A DNA stretch of 64,000 nucleotides from Neptunicella sp048268085 (GTDB lineage: Bacteria; Pseudomonadota; Gammaproteobacteria; Enterobacterales; Alteromonadaceae). Below are positions 18,033 to 25,912 of the stretch, piece after piece. Below the pieces are notes generated by a model. That model was not told the origin of the DNA, searched no databases, and was given only the letters and a program-made list of their open reading frames with translations. Location: positions 1-64,000 of the forward strand of contig NZ_JBLWWF010000014.1 of the NCBI RefSeq assembly GCF_048268085.1. The letters are read 5' to 3'. The position numbers and the translations under genes are program-made. Within the stretch, counting starts at the first letter, position 1; each line of letters starts with the position of its first letter.

Positions 18033-18266
18033 ATGGCAGGACAAGGATCGGGCGGCAATGTGATTGCTGCATTATGTAATATTTTTATTCCAGGTTTAGG
18101 TCAGTTAGTTCAAGGTCGAATTCTGGCCGCGTTAATGTTTTTTGTGGTTACTGCCGTATGTTATGCGCTGACGGCTACGGTTATCTTGTTTTTCATGTGG
18201 ATTATTGGCGCGATTTTTCACTTGTGGGCTATTATCGATGCCGCTAAATACCGAGGCGGAGCGTGA
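18033..18266 (+). CDS. small integral membrane protein (TM2-like)
   Basis: A 77-residue protein with two hydrophobic segments after a PGLGQLVQGR turn: IAALCNIFIPGLGQL, then a long hydrophobic stretch to AIFHLWAIIDAAKY. The pattern resembles TM2-type small membrane proteins but lacks a full signature. GAGGAGAG at 18021-18028 precedes the ATG at 18033. The stop overlaps the next gene by one base (TGATG), so it is in an operon with the lipoprotein that follows. Function unknown. Confidence 0.8.
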   Translation: MAGQGSGGNVIAALCNIFIPGLGQLVQGRILAALMFFVVTAVCYALTATVILFFMWIIGAIFHLWAIIDAAKYRGGA

Positions 18267-18901
18267 TGAAAAAGTTACTCATCCCGTTATTTATTTTATT
18301 AACGGGATGTCAATCTGCCTACTATGCTGCGATGGAAAAGGTCGGTATCGAGAAGCGAGATATTTTAGTCGATAGAGTCGAAGACGCCAAAGATGCGCAG
18401 CAGGATGCCCAGCAGCAATTTAGTTCTGCCCTGGAACAGCTTAGTGAACTGATTCAGTTTGATGGTGGTGAATTACAAGAAGTTTACCAGAATCTTAAAG
18501 ATCAATATGAAGTGAGTGAGGAATCTGCATCCAGAGTCAGTGCCCAAATTGATAAAGTCGAAAGTGTCGCCGAGGCGCTATTTGATGAATGGCAAGATGA
18601 GCTGGATCAGTACAGTAACGAGAATTTACGTCGTGATAGTCAACGTAAACTTAAAGAAACTCAGCGCCGTTATTTAAGTCTGGTTAAATCCATGCGCAAG
18701 GCAGAAAGTAAAATGGCACCAGTATTATCGGCATTACAAGATAACATGTTGTATTTAAAACATAATCTTAATGCCGCCGCGGTAGGCGCGTTGCAAGGCG
18801 AATTGAATAATATTAAAAAGGATGTAGATCAGCTAATCAAGGAAATGAATAGTGCAATCGCTCAGTCCAATGAATTCATTAACAATATGAAAGGCGGTTA
18901 A
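18266..18901 (+). CDS. DUF2959 family lipoprotein
   Basis: A 211-residue lipoprotein: MKKLLIPLFILLTGC has a lipobox with the lipidated cysteine at residue 15. The rest is highly charged and probably coiled coil (VEDAKDAQQDAQQQFSSALEQL; repeated heptad-like spacing to the C-terminus), as in the DUF2959 family common in Shewanella and Vibrio. It is translationally coupled to the small membrane protein upstream, suggesting an envelope complex. No biochemical function is known. Confidence 0.88.
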   Translation: MKKLLIPLFILLTGCQSAYYAAMEKVGIEKRDILVDRVEDAKDAQQDAQQQFSSALEQLSELIQFDGGELQEVYQNLKDQYEVSEESASRVSAQIDKVESVAEALFDEWQDELDQYSNENLRRDSQRKLKETQRRYLSLVKSMRKAESKMAPVLSALQDNMLYLKHNLNAAAVGALQGELNNIKKDVDQLIKEMNSAIAQSNEFINNMKGG

Positions 18902-18910
18902 TCGCCTTTC
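18889..18910. other. hairpin spanning the DUF2959 stop codon
   Basis: GAAAGGCG (18889-18896) and CGCCTTTC (18903-18910) form a perfect 8-bp stem with a six-base loop that contains the TAA stop. There is no T-run, so it is not a standard terminator; it may protect the 3' end of the upstream message or reduce readthrough into the next gene. Confidence 0.45.
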
Positions 18911-18928
18911 ACAGCATAGTTGAACAGT

Positions 18929-19549
18929 ATGCAGTCGTTTACTCTATTTCCCGCGCATTCAAGCTGGTTGGATATGGCCAGTGCCTCGGGCTCAAGTTAT
19001 TTATTGGTGTTTGCCGCTGAAATAGGCGATAAAAGTCAATTGGTGTGTATGGCTCTCGCGGCTAAATATCGTGCCACTCCGGTGATACTGGGTGCCGCAC
19101 TGGCCTTTATTGTGCTTAATAGCTTAGCGGTATTGTTTGGTGTCGCGATTGCCAGTTGGATCCCTCAATCAGTCATGACTGCTATTGTGGCCTTATTGTT
19201 TGCCGTCTTTGGCATTCAGGCATTACGTAATAGTGAAGATGAGGAAGTGGAAAGTATTGAACGGAGTAATCGTAATGTGCTGGTTACCACTTTTTTGCTT
19301 ATTACGCTGGCTGAGTTTGGTGATAAAACCCAGTTAGCGGTAGTCGCATTAAGTGCGACCTATATACCGCTTGCAGTATGGATTGGCGCCACGCTAGCGT
19401 TAATCTCGACCTCATCATTGGGAGTGTGGGCAGGGCGCACCTTATTGCAAAAAATTCCAATGGATTTGATTCATCGGTTCAGTGGAGTGTTATTTCTTCT
19501 ATTAGCGATGTTTGCCGGCTGGGAAACCTATCAATTGCTTAACCTTTAA
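18929..19549 (+). CDS. GDT1/TMEM165 family cation transporter
   Basis: UPF0016 membrane protein of 206 residues with two copies of the family motif, AEIGDKSQL and AEFGDKTQLAV, each in the first helix of an internal repeat. Bacterial relatives such as Vibrio MneA export manganese; eukaryotic relatives transport Ca or Mn. The start is uncertain: a TTG at 18920 is in frame three codons earlier and no good ribosome-binding site is seen. The adjacent ZIP gene suggests a metal-homeostasis operon. Confidence 0.88.
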   Translation: MQSFTLFPAHSSWLDMASASGSSYLLVFAAEIGDKSQLVCMALAAKYRATPVILGAALAFIVLNSLAVLFGVAIASWIPQSVMTAIVALLFAVFGIQALRNSEDEEVESIERSNRNVLVTTFLLITLAEFGDKTQLAVVALSATYIPLAVWIGATLALISTSSLGVWAGRTLLQKIPMDLIHRFSGVLFLLLAMFAGWETYQLLNL

Positions 19550-19563
19550 TATTAGGGGCTTGA

Positions 19564-20274
19564 ATGCATCCATTATTCATTGTTGTGTTATTGACCTTAG
19601 GAGCCGGATTGGCGATGCCTGTAGGGGCATTATTAGCCAAATTTGAAAATATCCACTCGGACTGGCTGGAACAGGAATTTAGACATAGTGTGGTGGCTTT
19701 TGGTGGGGGGGCTTTGCTATCGGCAGTGGCATTGGTGCTGGTGCCAGAAGGCATTGAACATTTATCGCCTATCGTTGCAGCGACTTGTTTAATCTTTGGT
19801 GGCGCGACCTTTATGGGCTTGGATATGCTGCTTGCCCGGCTTAAAACGGCTGGTAGTCAGTTAGCTGCAATGCTAAGTGATTTTATCCCTGAATCAATGG
19901 CATTAGGTGCCGCCATCGCCATGGGTAACGATAGTGCGTATTTATTGGCGGGATTAATTGCGCTGCAAAATATACCTGAAGGCTTTAATGCTTATCGCGA
20001 AATCAACCAGAGCAGTAATCTTTCCGGACAACGCATTGTGATTATTTTTACTATCATGTCGTTATTGGGACCACTGGCTGGTGTCAGTGGCTATTTATGG
20101 TTATCCGATTATCCGGCTGTTACCGGGATTGTTATGTTGATTGCCGCGGGCGGGATTTTATATTCGGTTTTTCAGGATATTGCGCCACAAGCCCGTCTGG
20201 AGAAACACCGTGCGCCACCAATGGGCGCGGTCTTAGGTTTTGTGTTAGGTGTAATGGGTTACATGTATACCTAA
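19564..20274 (+). CDS. ZIP family metal transporter
   Basis: A 236-residue protein with about eight membrane segments and the ZIP metal-site helices DFIPESMALGAAIAMG and LIALQNIPEGFNAY, in which E and N/P residues replace the HSxxDG pattern of zinc ZIPs such as ZupT. It starts 14 bases after the GDT1 gene and is probably co-transcribed. A divalent cation such as zinc, iron or manganese is the likely substrate; which one cannot be decided. Confidence 0.88.
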   Translation: MHPLFIVVLLTLGAGLAMPVGALLAKFENIHSDWLEQEFRHSVVAFGGGALLSAVALVLVPEGIEHLSPIVAATCLIFGGATFMGLDMLLARLKTAGSQLAAMLSDFIPESMALGAAIAMGNDSAYLLAGLIALQNIPEGFNAYREINQSSNLSGQRIVIIFTIMSLLGPLAGVSGYLWLSDYPAVTGIVMLIAAGGILYSVFQDIAPQARLEKHRAPPMGAVLGFVLGVMGYMYT

Positions 20275-20280
20275 GTTAAC

Positions 20281-21129
20281 TCAATCCGTATCAGCAAACT
20301 TTTCCACTTGGACCGTGAATTCTGCTCCCACTAGTACCACTATCCAACTTAAATACACCCATAAAAATAGGATAGGTATGGTCGCCATGGCACCATAGAT
20401 GACCTGATAAGATGGAAAACTGCTGATATAAAAAGCAAAACCTTTTTTAGATAGCTCGAATAATACAGCTGCTACAGCGGCCCCCGCCAAGGCATGTTTG
20501 GCCCTAACTCGTTTATTAGGCACCACCATATACAAGATGAAAAAGGCCCCTATTGAGGTGACATAAGGGATCAGTTTTAATAATAACGTGGTAATTCCCG
20601 GGGTATAGCCTTCAGCAAAGGTTGCCAGCCCCATTAAGTATGAGCTAATGGCAATTCCGGTTCCCATCAGCATTGGACCGAGAGTGAGTACCATCCAATA
20701 AATGGCAAAGGTGAATATTGGACGACGTTCACTTGGAGTGCGCCAGATATGATTGAGTGTTTTATCCACGTTGGAAATAAGCAATAACGCCACAACGACC
20801 AAGGATAAGATACCAACCGCACCCATTTGAGAGGCATTGCCGGCAAACTGACTGACATATTTTTGCACCACGCCTCCGGCATGTGGGACGAAGTTACTGA
20901 ATATAAAAGATTCTAATTCGCCTCGAGCATCGTCAAAGGCGGGGAAGGCCTGCAGAATGGTAAAAAACACCATAATAAATGGCACTAGTGATAACAGTGA
21001 CACATAGGCAAGATGACCAGCCGATACCGTAATGCGATCATCTTTACAGCCCAAGACAAACGCTTTCAAAAATGAACCGGCTTGCGGACTGGTTTGCCGC
21101 CACCAATCCAGCAATTTGTTATCAGTCAA
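20281..21129 (-). CDS. yihY: YihY/BrkB family inner-membrane protein
   Basis: A 282-residue membrane protein of the YihY family (once misassigned as RNase BN). Typical blocks are AGHLAYVSLLSLVPFIMVFF, NHIWRTPSERRP and GAMATIPILFLWVYLSWIVVLVGAEF. No ATG opens the gene. TTG at 21147 and TTG at 21129 are in frame; I prefer 21129, because GGAG lies eight bases upstream of it. Function in the cell is unclear. Convergent with the ZIP gene. Confidence 0.9.
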   Translation of the reverse strand: MTDNKLLDWWRQTSPQAGSFLKAFVLGCKDDRITVSAGHLAYVSLLSLVPFIMVFFTILQAFPAFDDARGELESFIFSNFVPHAGGVVQKYVSQFAGNASQMGAVGILSLVVVALLLISNVDKTLNHIWRTPSERRPIFTFAIYWMVLTLGPMLMGTGIAISSYLMGLATFAEGYTPGITTLLLKLIPYVTSIGAFFILYMVVPNKRVRAKHALAGAAVAAVLFELSKKGFAFYISSFPSYQVIYGAMATIPILFLWVYLSWIVVLVGAEFTVQVEKFADTD

Positions 21130-21174
21130 AACTTTTACTCCAGCCAAATAGCCGGTGACATTATACCGACAGTG

Positions 21175-22059
21175 TTATTCTGACCTTAAGCCTAACATAT
21201 GGCAAATAGCGTAACTTAATTCACTACGGTTCAAGGTATAAAAATGGAAATCCCTGACCCCTTCTTTGGCTAGAATTTTTACCATATCCATCGATATACT
21301 GGCACCCAGCAAGTTACGGGTGGTTTGATCGTCATCGGCTAAGCCGTCATACATTTTGTGCAACCAGTCAGGCACGTGAACATTTGTCATGCCGGCAAAC
21401 TTAACCAGCGTTTTGTAGTTGGTTACAGGTAAAATGCCTGGCACGATGTCCACATCAATTCCAGCGGCCGCAGCGCGATCTCTAAAGCGCAAATACACTT
21501 CAGCATCAAAAAAGAACTGGGTGATTGCCTGATTCGCACCCGCTTCGGCTTTGCGTTTCAGGTTAAGCAAATCAAACTGGCTATTCGGTGCATCCGGGTG
21601 GACTTCGGGATAGGCAGCAACAGCAATATCAAAGTCCGCCACCTCTTTTAACAGACTCACCAGATCACTGGCGTACATTTCGGTCTTTTCCATGCCAGCT
21701 GGCAAATCACCACGCAAAGCGACTATGCGGCGTATTCCGTTATTCCAGTAATCCTGGGCAATACTTTTAAGTTCATCGCGGCTGGCGTCTACACAAGTTA
21801 AATGCGGTGCCGCACTAATTCCGGTTTGAGTCTGGATCCGTTTGACCACCTCATGTGTTCTGTCACGCTCACCACTATTTGCTCCATAAGTAACCGACAT
21901 ATAGGCGGGCTTAAGCGGAGCTAATCGCTCGACAGATTTCCACAAGGTCTGTTCCATTTGTTCGCTGTTGGGCGGGAAAAACTCAAAGGACACATTGATG
22001 TCTTTTAATTGTGATAAAGATTGGTTCAGGGCATCGATACCCCGTGCGTAAGACACCAT
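21175..22059 (-). CDS. metF: 5,10-methylenetetrahydrofolate reductase
   Basis: FAD enzyme reducing methylene-THF to methyl-THF, the methyl donor for methionine. The 294 residues contain NVSFEFFPPN near the N-terminus, ALRGDLP, and AITQFFFDAEVYLRF, all MetF signatures. The start codon follows the metB stop with no gap, so it belongs to a metB-metF operon controlled by MetJ through the sites upstream of metB. Confidence 0.97.
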   Translation of the reverse strand: MVSYARGIDALNQSLSQLKDINVSFEFFPPNSEQMEQTLWKSVERLAPLKPAYMSVTYGANSGERDRTHEVVKRIQTQTGISAAPHLTCVDASRDELKSIAQDYWNNGIRRIVALRGDLPAGMEKTEMYASDLVSLLKEVADFDIAVAAYPEVHPDAPNSQFDLLNLKRKAEAGANQAITQFFFDAEVYLRFRDRAAAAGIDVDIVPGILPVTNYKTLVKFAGMTNVHVPDWLHKMYDGLADDDQTTRNLLGASISMDMVKILAKEGVRDFHFYTLNRSELSYAICHMLGLRSE

Positions 22060-23223
22060 TTATGCTTCCTTAATTTTATTCAATGCGGCAACCAGATCAG
22101 CGACAAGATCGTCACCATACTCTACGCCGGCGGATATTCTTAACAAGGTCTTACTGATCCCTGCGGTTAATTGGGATTGTTCATCCATTGCTCGATGGGT
22201 CATGGTAGACGGATAACAAATTAAACTCTCGGTGCCCCCTAAAGATTCGGCAATTGAGAACAGATTAATATTGTTAAGCAAGGTTTCGACTTCGGCTTCG
22301 CCGCCTTTTAATTCAAAACTGAGCATGCCGCCAAACCCTTTCTGTTGCTTTTTGGCAATCTCATAGCCGGGATGCGAGGCCAGACCGGGGTAGTACACTT
22401 TATCCACTGCTGGATGAGAGATAAGGGCATTGACCAATTTTTCAGCATTTTGCAGATGCACCGCCATACGCGCTGATAAGGTACGAACCCCACGTAAAAT
22501 CATATAATTATTTAAGGCAGAACAATCGGTTAAACCAAGGCAATTGGCCCACCAGCCTAAGTTTTCAGCGATTTCAGCATCGGCACATACCACCACACCA
22601 CCTAGTGCATCACTATGGCCGTTAATATATTTAGTGCAGGAATGCACTACAAAATCGGCGCCCAAGGTTAATGGTTGCTGCAATATTGGTGACAGAAAAG
22701 TGTTATCTACGGTGACCTTGGTTCCCTGCTTTTTGGCTACTTCACAAATCGCCTGAATATCCACGAGTCTTAACAATGGATTGCTCGGTGTTTCTAACCA
22801 TATCATTGCCGGTTTTTTAGCTAAGGCCTGTTTAAGCGCTTCGGGATCAGTTTGATCCACCACGTCTAAGATAAAATGTCCTTTATTGGCTAACGCTTTA
22901 AATAACCGCAAGCTGCCACCATAGCTGTCATGGGGCACAACTAACGTATCGCCTTGCTCCAACAACTGCATAACCAAGGTTATTGCAGCCAAGCCACAAT
23001 TGGTTACCACGGCACCGGCGCCTTGTTCCATATCTGCCAAGGTTTTCTCTAACAGTTTGGTGGTTGGATTGCCGGAACGGGCGTAATCGAACTGACCCGG
23101 CTCACGAAAATCTTCGAAGGCAAAGTTACTGGTCATATAAACCGGAGGTACTACCGCACCATAGACCGGATCGGTTTCAATTCCGCTGCGTACCGCTATC
23201 GTCTGGCTGTTGAGTTTTGACAT
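22060..23223 (-). CDS. metB: cystathionine gamma-synthase
   Basis: PLP enzyme joining an activated homoserine with cysteine to make cystathionine. The 387 residues have the Cys/Met-metabolism signature VVHSCTKYINGHSDALGG with the PLP lysine at K198, plus the substrate-binding YARSGNPTT. MetB is favoured over MetC or MetZ by its place opposite metJ and the N-terminus TIAVRSGIETDPVYGAVVPPVY. Unlike E. coli, no metL (aspartokinase-homoserine dehydrogenase) lies between metB and metF. Confidence 0.94.
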   Translation of the reverse strand: MSKLNSQTIAVRSGIETDPVYGAVVPPVYMTSNFAFEDFREPGQFDYARSGNPTTKLLEKTLADMEQGAGAVVTNCGLAAITLVMQLLEQGDTLVVPHDSYGGSLRLFKALANKGHFILDVVDQTDPEALKQALAKKPAMIWLETPSNPLLRLVDIQAICEVAKKQGTKVTVDNTFLSPILQQPLTLGADFVVHSCTKYINGHSDALGGVVVCADAEIAENLGWWANCLGLTDCSALNNYMILRGVRTLSARMAVHLQNAEKLVNALISHPAVDKVYYPGLASHPGYEIAKKQQKGFGGMLSFELKGGEAEVETLLNNINLFSIAESLGGTESLICYPSTMTHRAMDEQSQLTAGISKTLLRISAGVEYGDDLVADLVAALNKIKEA

Positions 23224-23237
23224 AATTATCCTTGTTT

Positions 23238-23253
23238 GGACGTTTAGACGTCC
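23238..23253. promoter_or_regulatory. met box pair 1 (MetJ operator)
   Basis: Tandem 8-mers GGACGTTT (23238-23245) and AGACGTCC (23246-23253) match the MetJ consensus AGACGTCT at 6 and 7 of 8 positions. They lie about 15 bases upstream of the metB start, where bound MetJ would block transcription or initiation. Confidence 0.75.
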
Positions 23254-23282
23254 AAATGTAAAGAAAGATAGTCAAGCCGTCA

Positions 23283-23298
23283 AGATGTTTAGACATCT
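23283..23298. promoter_or_regulatory. met box pair 2 (MetJ operator)
   Basis: AGATGTTT (23283-23290) and AGACATCT (23291-23298) match AGACGTCT at 6 and 7 of 8 positions in perfect 8-bp register. They lie 45 bp from the first pair in the metB-metJ gap and would serve both metBF repression and metJ autoregulation. Confidence 0.75.
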
Positions 23299-23343
23299 AA
23301 AGTTGACTAAATACCGCTAACCGTTAGAATTTCGTTGCAGAGT

Positions 23344-23401
23344 AGGGTCTGTTTATCTTTCATTTCTTAACAGTGAGGAATATGAAAGATAAACAGACCC
23401 T
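23344..23401. repeat. short hairpin with MITE-like ends
   Basis: A perfect 20-bp inverted repeat (23344-23363 and 23382-23401) with an 18-base loop, starting AGGGTCTGTTTATCTTT. The first 17 bases differ from the ends of the 9002-9269 element at a single position. It looks like a two-ends-only derivative of the same family. It lies between the met boxes and the metJ start, so it would form a large hairpin in the 5' region if transcribed. A perfect TA duplication is not seen. Confidence 0.75.
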
Positions 23402-23485
23402 TACAATAATCTAATAATTGTGCTGATAGCTGATTGGGCTATAAATCAACACAGTTATTTATTAATAACCAAGAGTAGACCTGAT

Positions 23486-23806
23486 ATGGCTAAATGGAAT
23501 GGCAATTATATTCATCCCTATGCAGAGCACGGTAAAAAAAGTGAACTGGTAAAAAAAGTCACTGTTTCTATTCCCCTCAAAGTGTTGAAAGTACTCACTG
23601 ATGAGCGCACTCGTCGGCAAATTAACAACTTGCGTCATGCGACTAATTCAGAATTGTTATGTGAAGCCTTTTTGCATGCGTTTACCGATCAACCTTTGCC
23701 TAATGATGACGATTTGCGTAAAGACAATGAGCATCGTATTCCCTCTGAAGCACGTAAAATTATGCAGCAAATGGGGATCGAGATTGACGAGGATGAATTG
23801 ATCTAA
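23486..23806 (+). CDS. metJ: methionine regulon repressor MetJ
   Basis: Ribbon-helix-helix repressor using SAM as corepressor. The 106-residue product is almost identical in layout to E. coli MetJ (105): MAKWNGNYIHPYAEHGKKSE, then the DNA-contacting strand KKVTVSIPLKVLKVL and helix DERTRRQINNLRHATNSELLCEAFLHAF. A longer frame starts at 23420, but ATG 23486 matches the family. Divergent from metB, with two met-box clusters between them. Confidence 0.97.
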   Translation: MAKWNGNYIHPYAEHGKKSELVKKVTVSIPLKVLKVLTDERTRRQINNLRHATNSELLCEAFLHAFTDQPLPNDDDLRKDNEHRIPSEARKIMQQMGIEIDEDELI

Positions 23807-23811
23807 ATGCC

Positions 23812-23836
23812 CGACTGCCGTGGCCAACGGCAGTCG
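23812..23836. terminator. bidirectional terminator hairpin
   Basis: CGACTGCCG (23812-23820) and CGGCAGTCG (23828-23836) form a perfect 9-bp, GC-rich stem with a seven-base loop, between the convergent metJ and amidase genes. The T-runs are weak on both sides, so termination efficiency is uncertain. Confidence 0.65.
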
Positions 23837-23846
23837 ACTTTGTTTA

Positions 23847-25370
23847 CTATAGCTCAGGTGGTTTACGGTGTTGAGTTGCCTGCTCAAATCCATAAGCCGC
23901 TTCAATTAAGGTTCCTTCCGATAACATTCCCGAGAAAAAGGATAACCCCACCGGTAAACCATGTACTTGGCCCATTGGCACGGTAATATGTGGATAACCG
24001 GAAATCGCTGCGGGTGATGACGCGGCGCCAGTATAGTGGTCGCCATTGATCCAGTCAGTTTTCCAGGCAGGTTGATTACTGGGGGCAATCAGTAAATCCA
24101 GATCATGTTGTTGTAATGCCGCATCAATGCCCTGTTTACCGGTTAATGATTTAGCCTTTTTTAACGCATCCTGATACAACTTGTCAGTTAATGGACCTTT
24201 CTGCTGGGCTTGCTGAAAAATTTCCTGTCTGAAGTAGGGCATTTCCTGTTGTTGATGCTGATTATTAAAATCAATCAAGTCTTGTAAGGATTTAGGTAAC
24301 CCTTCAGCGGTGGTAGATAAATATTGGTTTAAATCAGTTTTAAATTCATATAGCAGTACTTCGTATTCGGCTTTACCCCATTCACCACTGTCGCCTAGCG
24401 TTACATCATCAACAATCACCGCGCCTTGTTTTTTTAATACGTTAACAGCCTGTTCAAACAGTTCATCTACATCGGGTTGGTAACCCATTAGCTGGCGAAC
24501 TATGCCAATTCGTTTACCTTTTAACCCATCGGCTTTTAAATGGCTGGCAAAATCTGTTTCACTTTTTTGCGCTTGTTTATCAGTGGAATCAAAGGCGACC
24601 ATACTATCGAGCAGATAAACGGCATCCGTTACTGTGCGTGCCATGGGGCCGGCGGTATCCTGACTGTGGGCGATAGGAATGATGCCATCGCGACTGACCG
24701 TTCCCAGGCTGGGTTTGATACCGACAATACCGTTTAATGATGAAGGGCAAGTCACCGAACCATCGGTTTCGGTACCCACGGCTAACAGGGTCAGGTTTGC
24801 TGCGACAGCGACACCGGAGCCGGAGCTTGAACCACAGGGGCTGCGAGTAGGATCGTAGGGATTTTTGGTTTGCCCGTATAAGCCGCTCCAGCCACTGGAA
24901 GAATGGCTGGAACGAAAATTAGCCCATTCACTTAAATTGGTTTTACCTAAAATAATTGCCCCCGCGGTACGTAATTGTTTGACCAAAAACGCATCATCTT
25001 CAGGAAAATTACTTTTTAATGCCCATGAGCCCGCTGTATTGGCCATTCCGTCTGCGGTATCAATATTGTCTTTGAGTAACACTGGAATACCGTGCAATGG
25101 ACCACGAATAATATGGTGTTGTCTTTCTTGATCCAGTTGTTTGGCCTCAGCTAATGCTTCCTCGTTGATCTGCACCACTGAATTGAGCTTGATACCATTT
25201 TGATCAATATGGCTAATTCGCTCCAGATAATAATTGACCAGTTGTTCACTGGTCAGTTCACCAGACGTAAATAATTGCTGGGTCTGGTTAATGGTGAGCT
25301 CTTCTAGCTTGGGCGCCGCGAATAGACTGGGGCTGAGTAGCAATAGAACGATCTTCAGTACGGTTTTCAT
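23847..25370 (-). CDS. exported amidase-signature family hydrolase
   Basis: A 507-residue amidase-signature enzyme with a Sec signal peptide (MKTVLKIVLLLLSPSLFAA, cleavage near residue 19), so periplasmic or secreted. The Ser-cisSer-Lys triad is visible as K100 (GIPVLLKDNID), serines in CGSSSGSG (180-186) and S205 in ETDGSVTCPS. The domain is complete. Family members hydrolyse amides or peptide amides; GatA is excluded by the signal peptide. Substrate unknown. It is divergent from the BlaI/BlaR1 pair and may share its regulatory region. Confidence 0.92.
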   Translation of the reverse strand: MKTVLKIVLLLLSPSLFAAPKLEELTINQTQQLFTSGELTSEQLVNYYLERISHIDQNGIKLNSVVQINEEALAEAKQLDQERQHHIIRGPLHGIPVLLKDNIDTADGMANTAGSWALKSNFPEDDAFLVKQLRTAGAIILGKTNLSEWANFRSSHSSSGWSGLYGQTKNPYDPTRSPCGSSSGSGVAVAANLTLLAVGTETDGSVTCPSSLNGIVGIKPSLGTVSRDGIIPIAHSQDTAGPMARTVTDAVYLLDSMVAFDSTDKQAQKSETDFASHLKADGLKGKRIGIVRQLMGYQPDVDELFEQAVNVLKKQGAVIVDDVTLGDSGEWGKAEYEVLLYEFKTDLNQYLSTTAEGLPKSLQDLIDFNNQHQQQEMPYFRQEIFQQAQQKGPLTDKLYQDALKKAKSLTGKQGIDAALQQHDLDLLIAPSNQPAWKTDWINGDHYTGAASSPAAISGYPHITVPMGQVHGLPVGLSFFSGMLSEGTLIEAAYGFEQATQHRKPPEL

Positions 25371-25486
25371 GATTATTATCCTTTTTTATTTCTGTTATAC
25401 CGCTGTTGCTTGGTTTTTGTCCAACCTCTGATGAACTTAATCAATTCATTATTTGTAAAATAGTTGTTATTTCACTTGCGCTTCTT

Positions 25487-25502
25487 GATTACAAGTGTAA
25501 TC
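25487..25502. promoter_or_regulatory. BlaI/MecI-type operator 1
   Basis: GATTACAAGTGTAATC is a perfect 7-bp inverted repeat with a two-base centre and contains TACA-N2-TGTA, the core recognised by BlaI/MecI repressors. It lies 36 bp upstream of the blaI-like start in the divergent amidase-blaI gap. Confidence 0.75.
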
Positions 25503-25512
25503 TTAATTTATT

Positions 25513-25528
25513 GACTACATTTGTAATC
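25513..25528. promoter_or_regulatory. BlaI/MecI-type operator 2
   Basis: GACTACATTTGTAATC has the same TACA-N2-TGTA core with one mismatch in the arms. Its centre is 26 bp from the first operator, about two and a half helical turns. It lies 10 bp before the blaI-like start, where binding would repress its own operon. Confidence 0.7.
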
Positions 25529-25537
25529 GAGAAAATC

Positions 25538-25912
25538 ATGACTGAAATAAGCAAAACTGAATTTGAAGTATTAGATGCGTTATGGGAGCAATATCCAGCA
25601 TCAGCCAATGACATTATTGAGCGGCTTAATCGCCACAAGGATTGGCATGATAAAACGGTTAAAACCTTATTAAGCCGTTTGGTTAAAAAAGGTGCCATCG
25701 ATTTTGACAAGCAACAGCGTAGTTACCTTTATTTTCCGTTGCTAGAACGGGAATCCTATGTAGTGAATGAAAGTAAAAGCTTGGTGCGGCGTTTATTTGA
25801 AGGCCGCGTTGCCCCGTTAGTTGCTGGTTTTGCGGAAGCGGATTCCTTGTCTAAACAGGATGTGGATGAGCTAAAGGCATTGATTGAACAGTGGGAGAAA
25901 GACAATGGCTAG
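25538..25912 (+). CDS. BlaI/MecI/CopY family repressor
   Basis: A 124-residue winged-helix repressor of the penicillinase repressor family: ISKTEFEVLDALWEQYPASANDIIERL, then KTVKTLLSRLVKKGAI for the recognition helix, and YLYFPLLERESY for the wing. The longest frame opens at 25406, but that would run through both operators; ATG 25538 gives the family N-terminus. It overlaps the M56 sensor gene, forming a repressor-antirepressor operon. The target genes beyond its own operon are unknown. Confidence 0.9.
   Translation: MTEISKTEFEVLDALWEQYPASANDIIERLNRHKDWHDKTVKTLLSRLVKKGAIDFDKQQRSYLYFPLLERESYVVNESKSLVRRLFEGRVAPLVAGFAEADSLSKQDVDELKALIEQWEKDNG

Noticed and set aside
23420..23485. N-terminal extension of MetJ
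   Set aside because: The 22 extra residues have no counterpart in the family, whereas ATG 23486 gives the exact family start.
24540..25131. Plus-strand open frames within the amidase gene
   Set aside because: Shadows of the minus-strand coding sequence; no ribosome-binding site or recognisable protein.
25406..25537. N-terminal extension of the BlaI-like repressor
   Set aside because: It would put both operators and the promoter inside the coding sequence; the family starts at ATG 25538.
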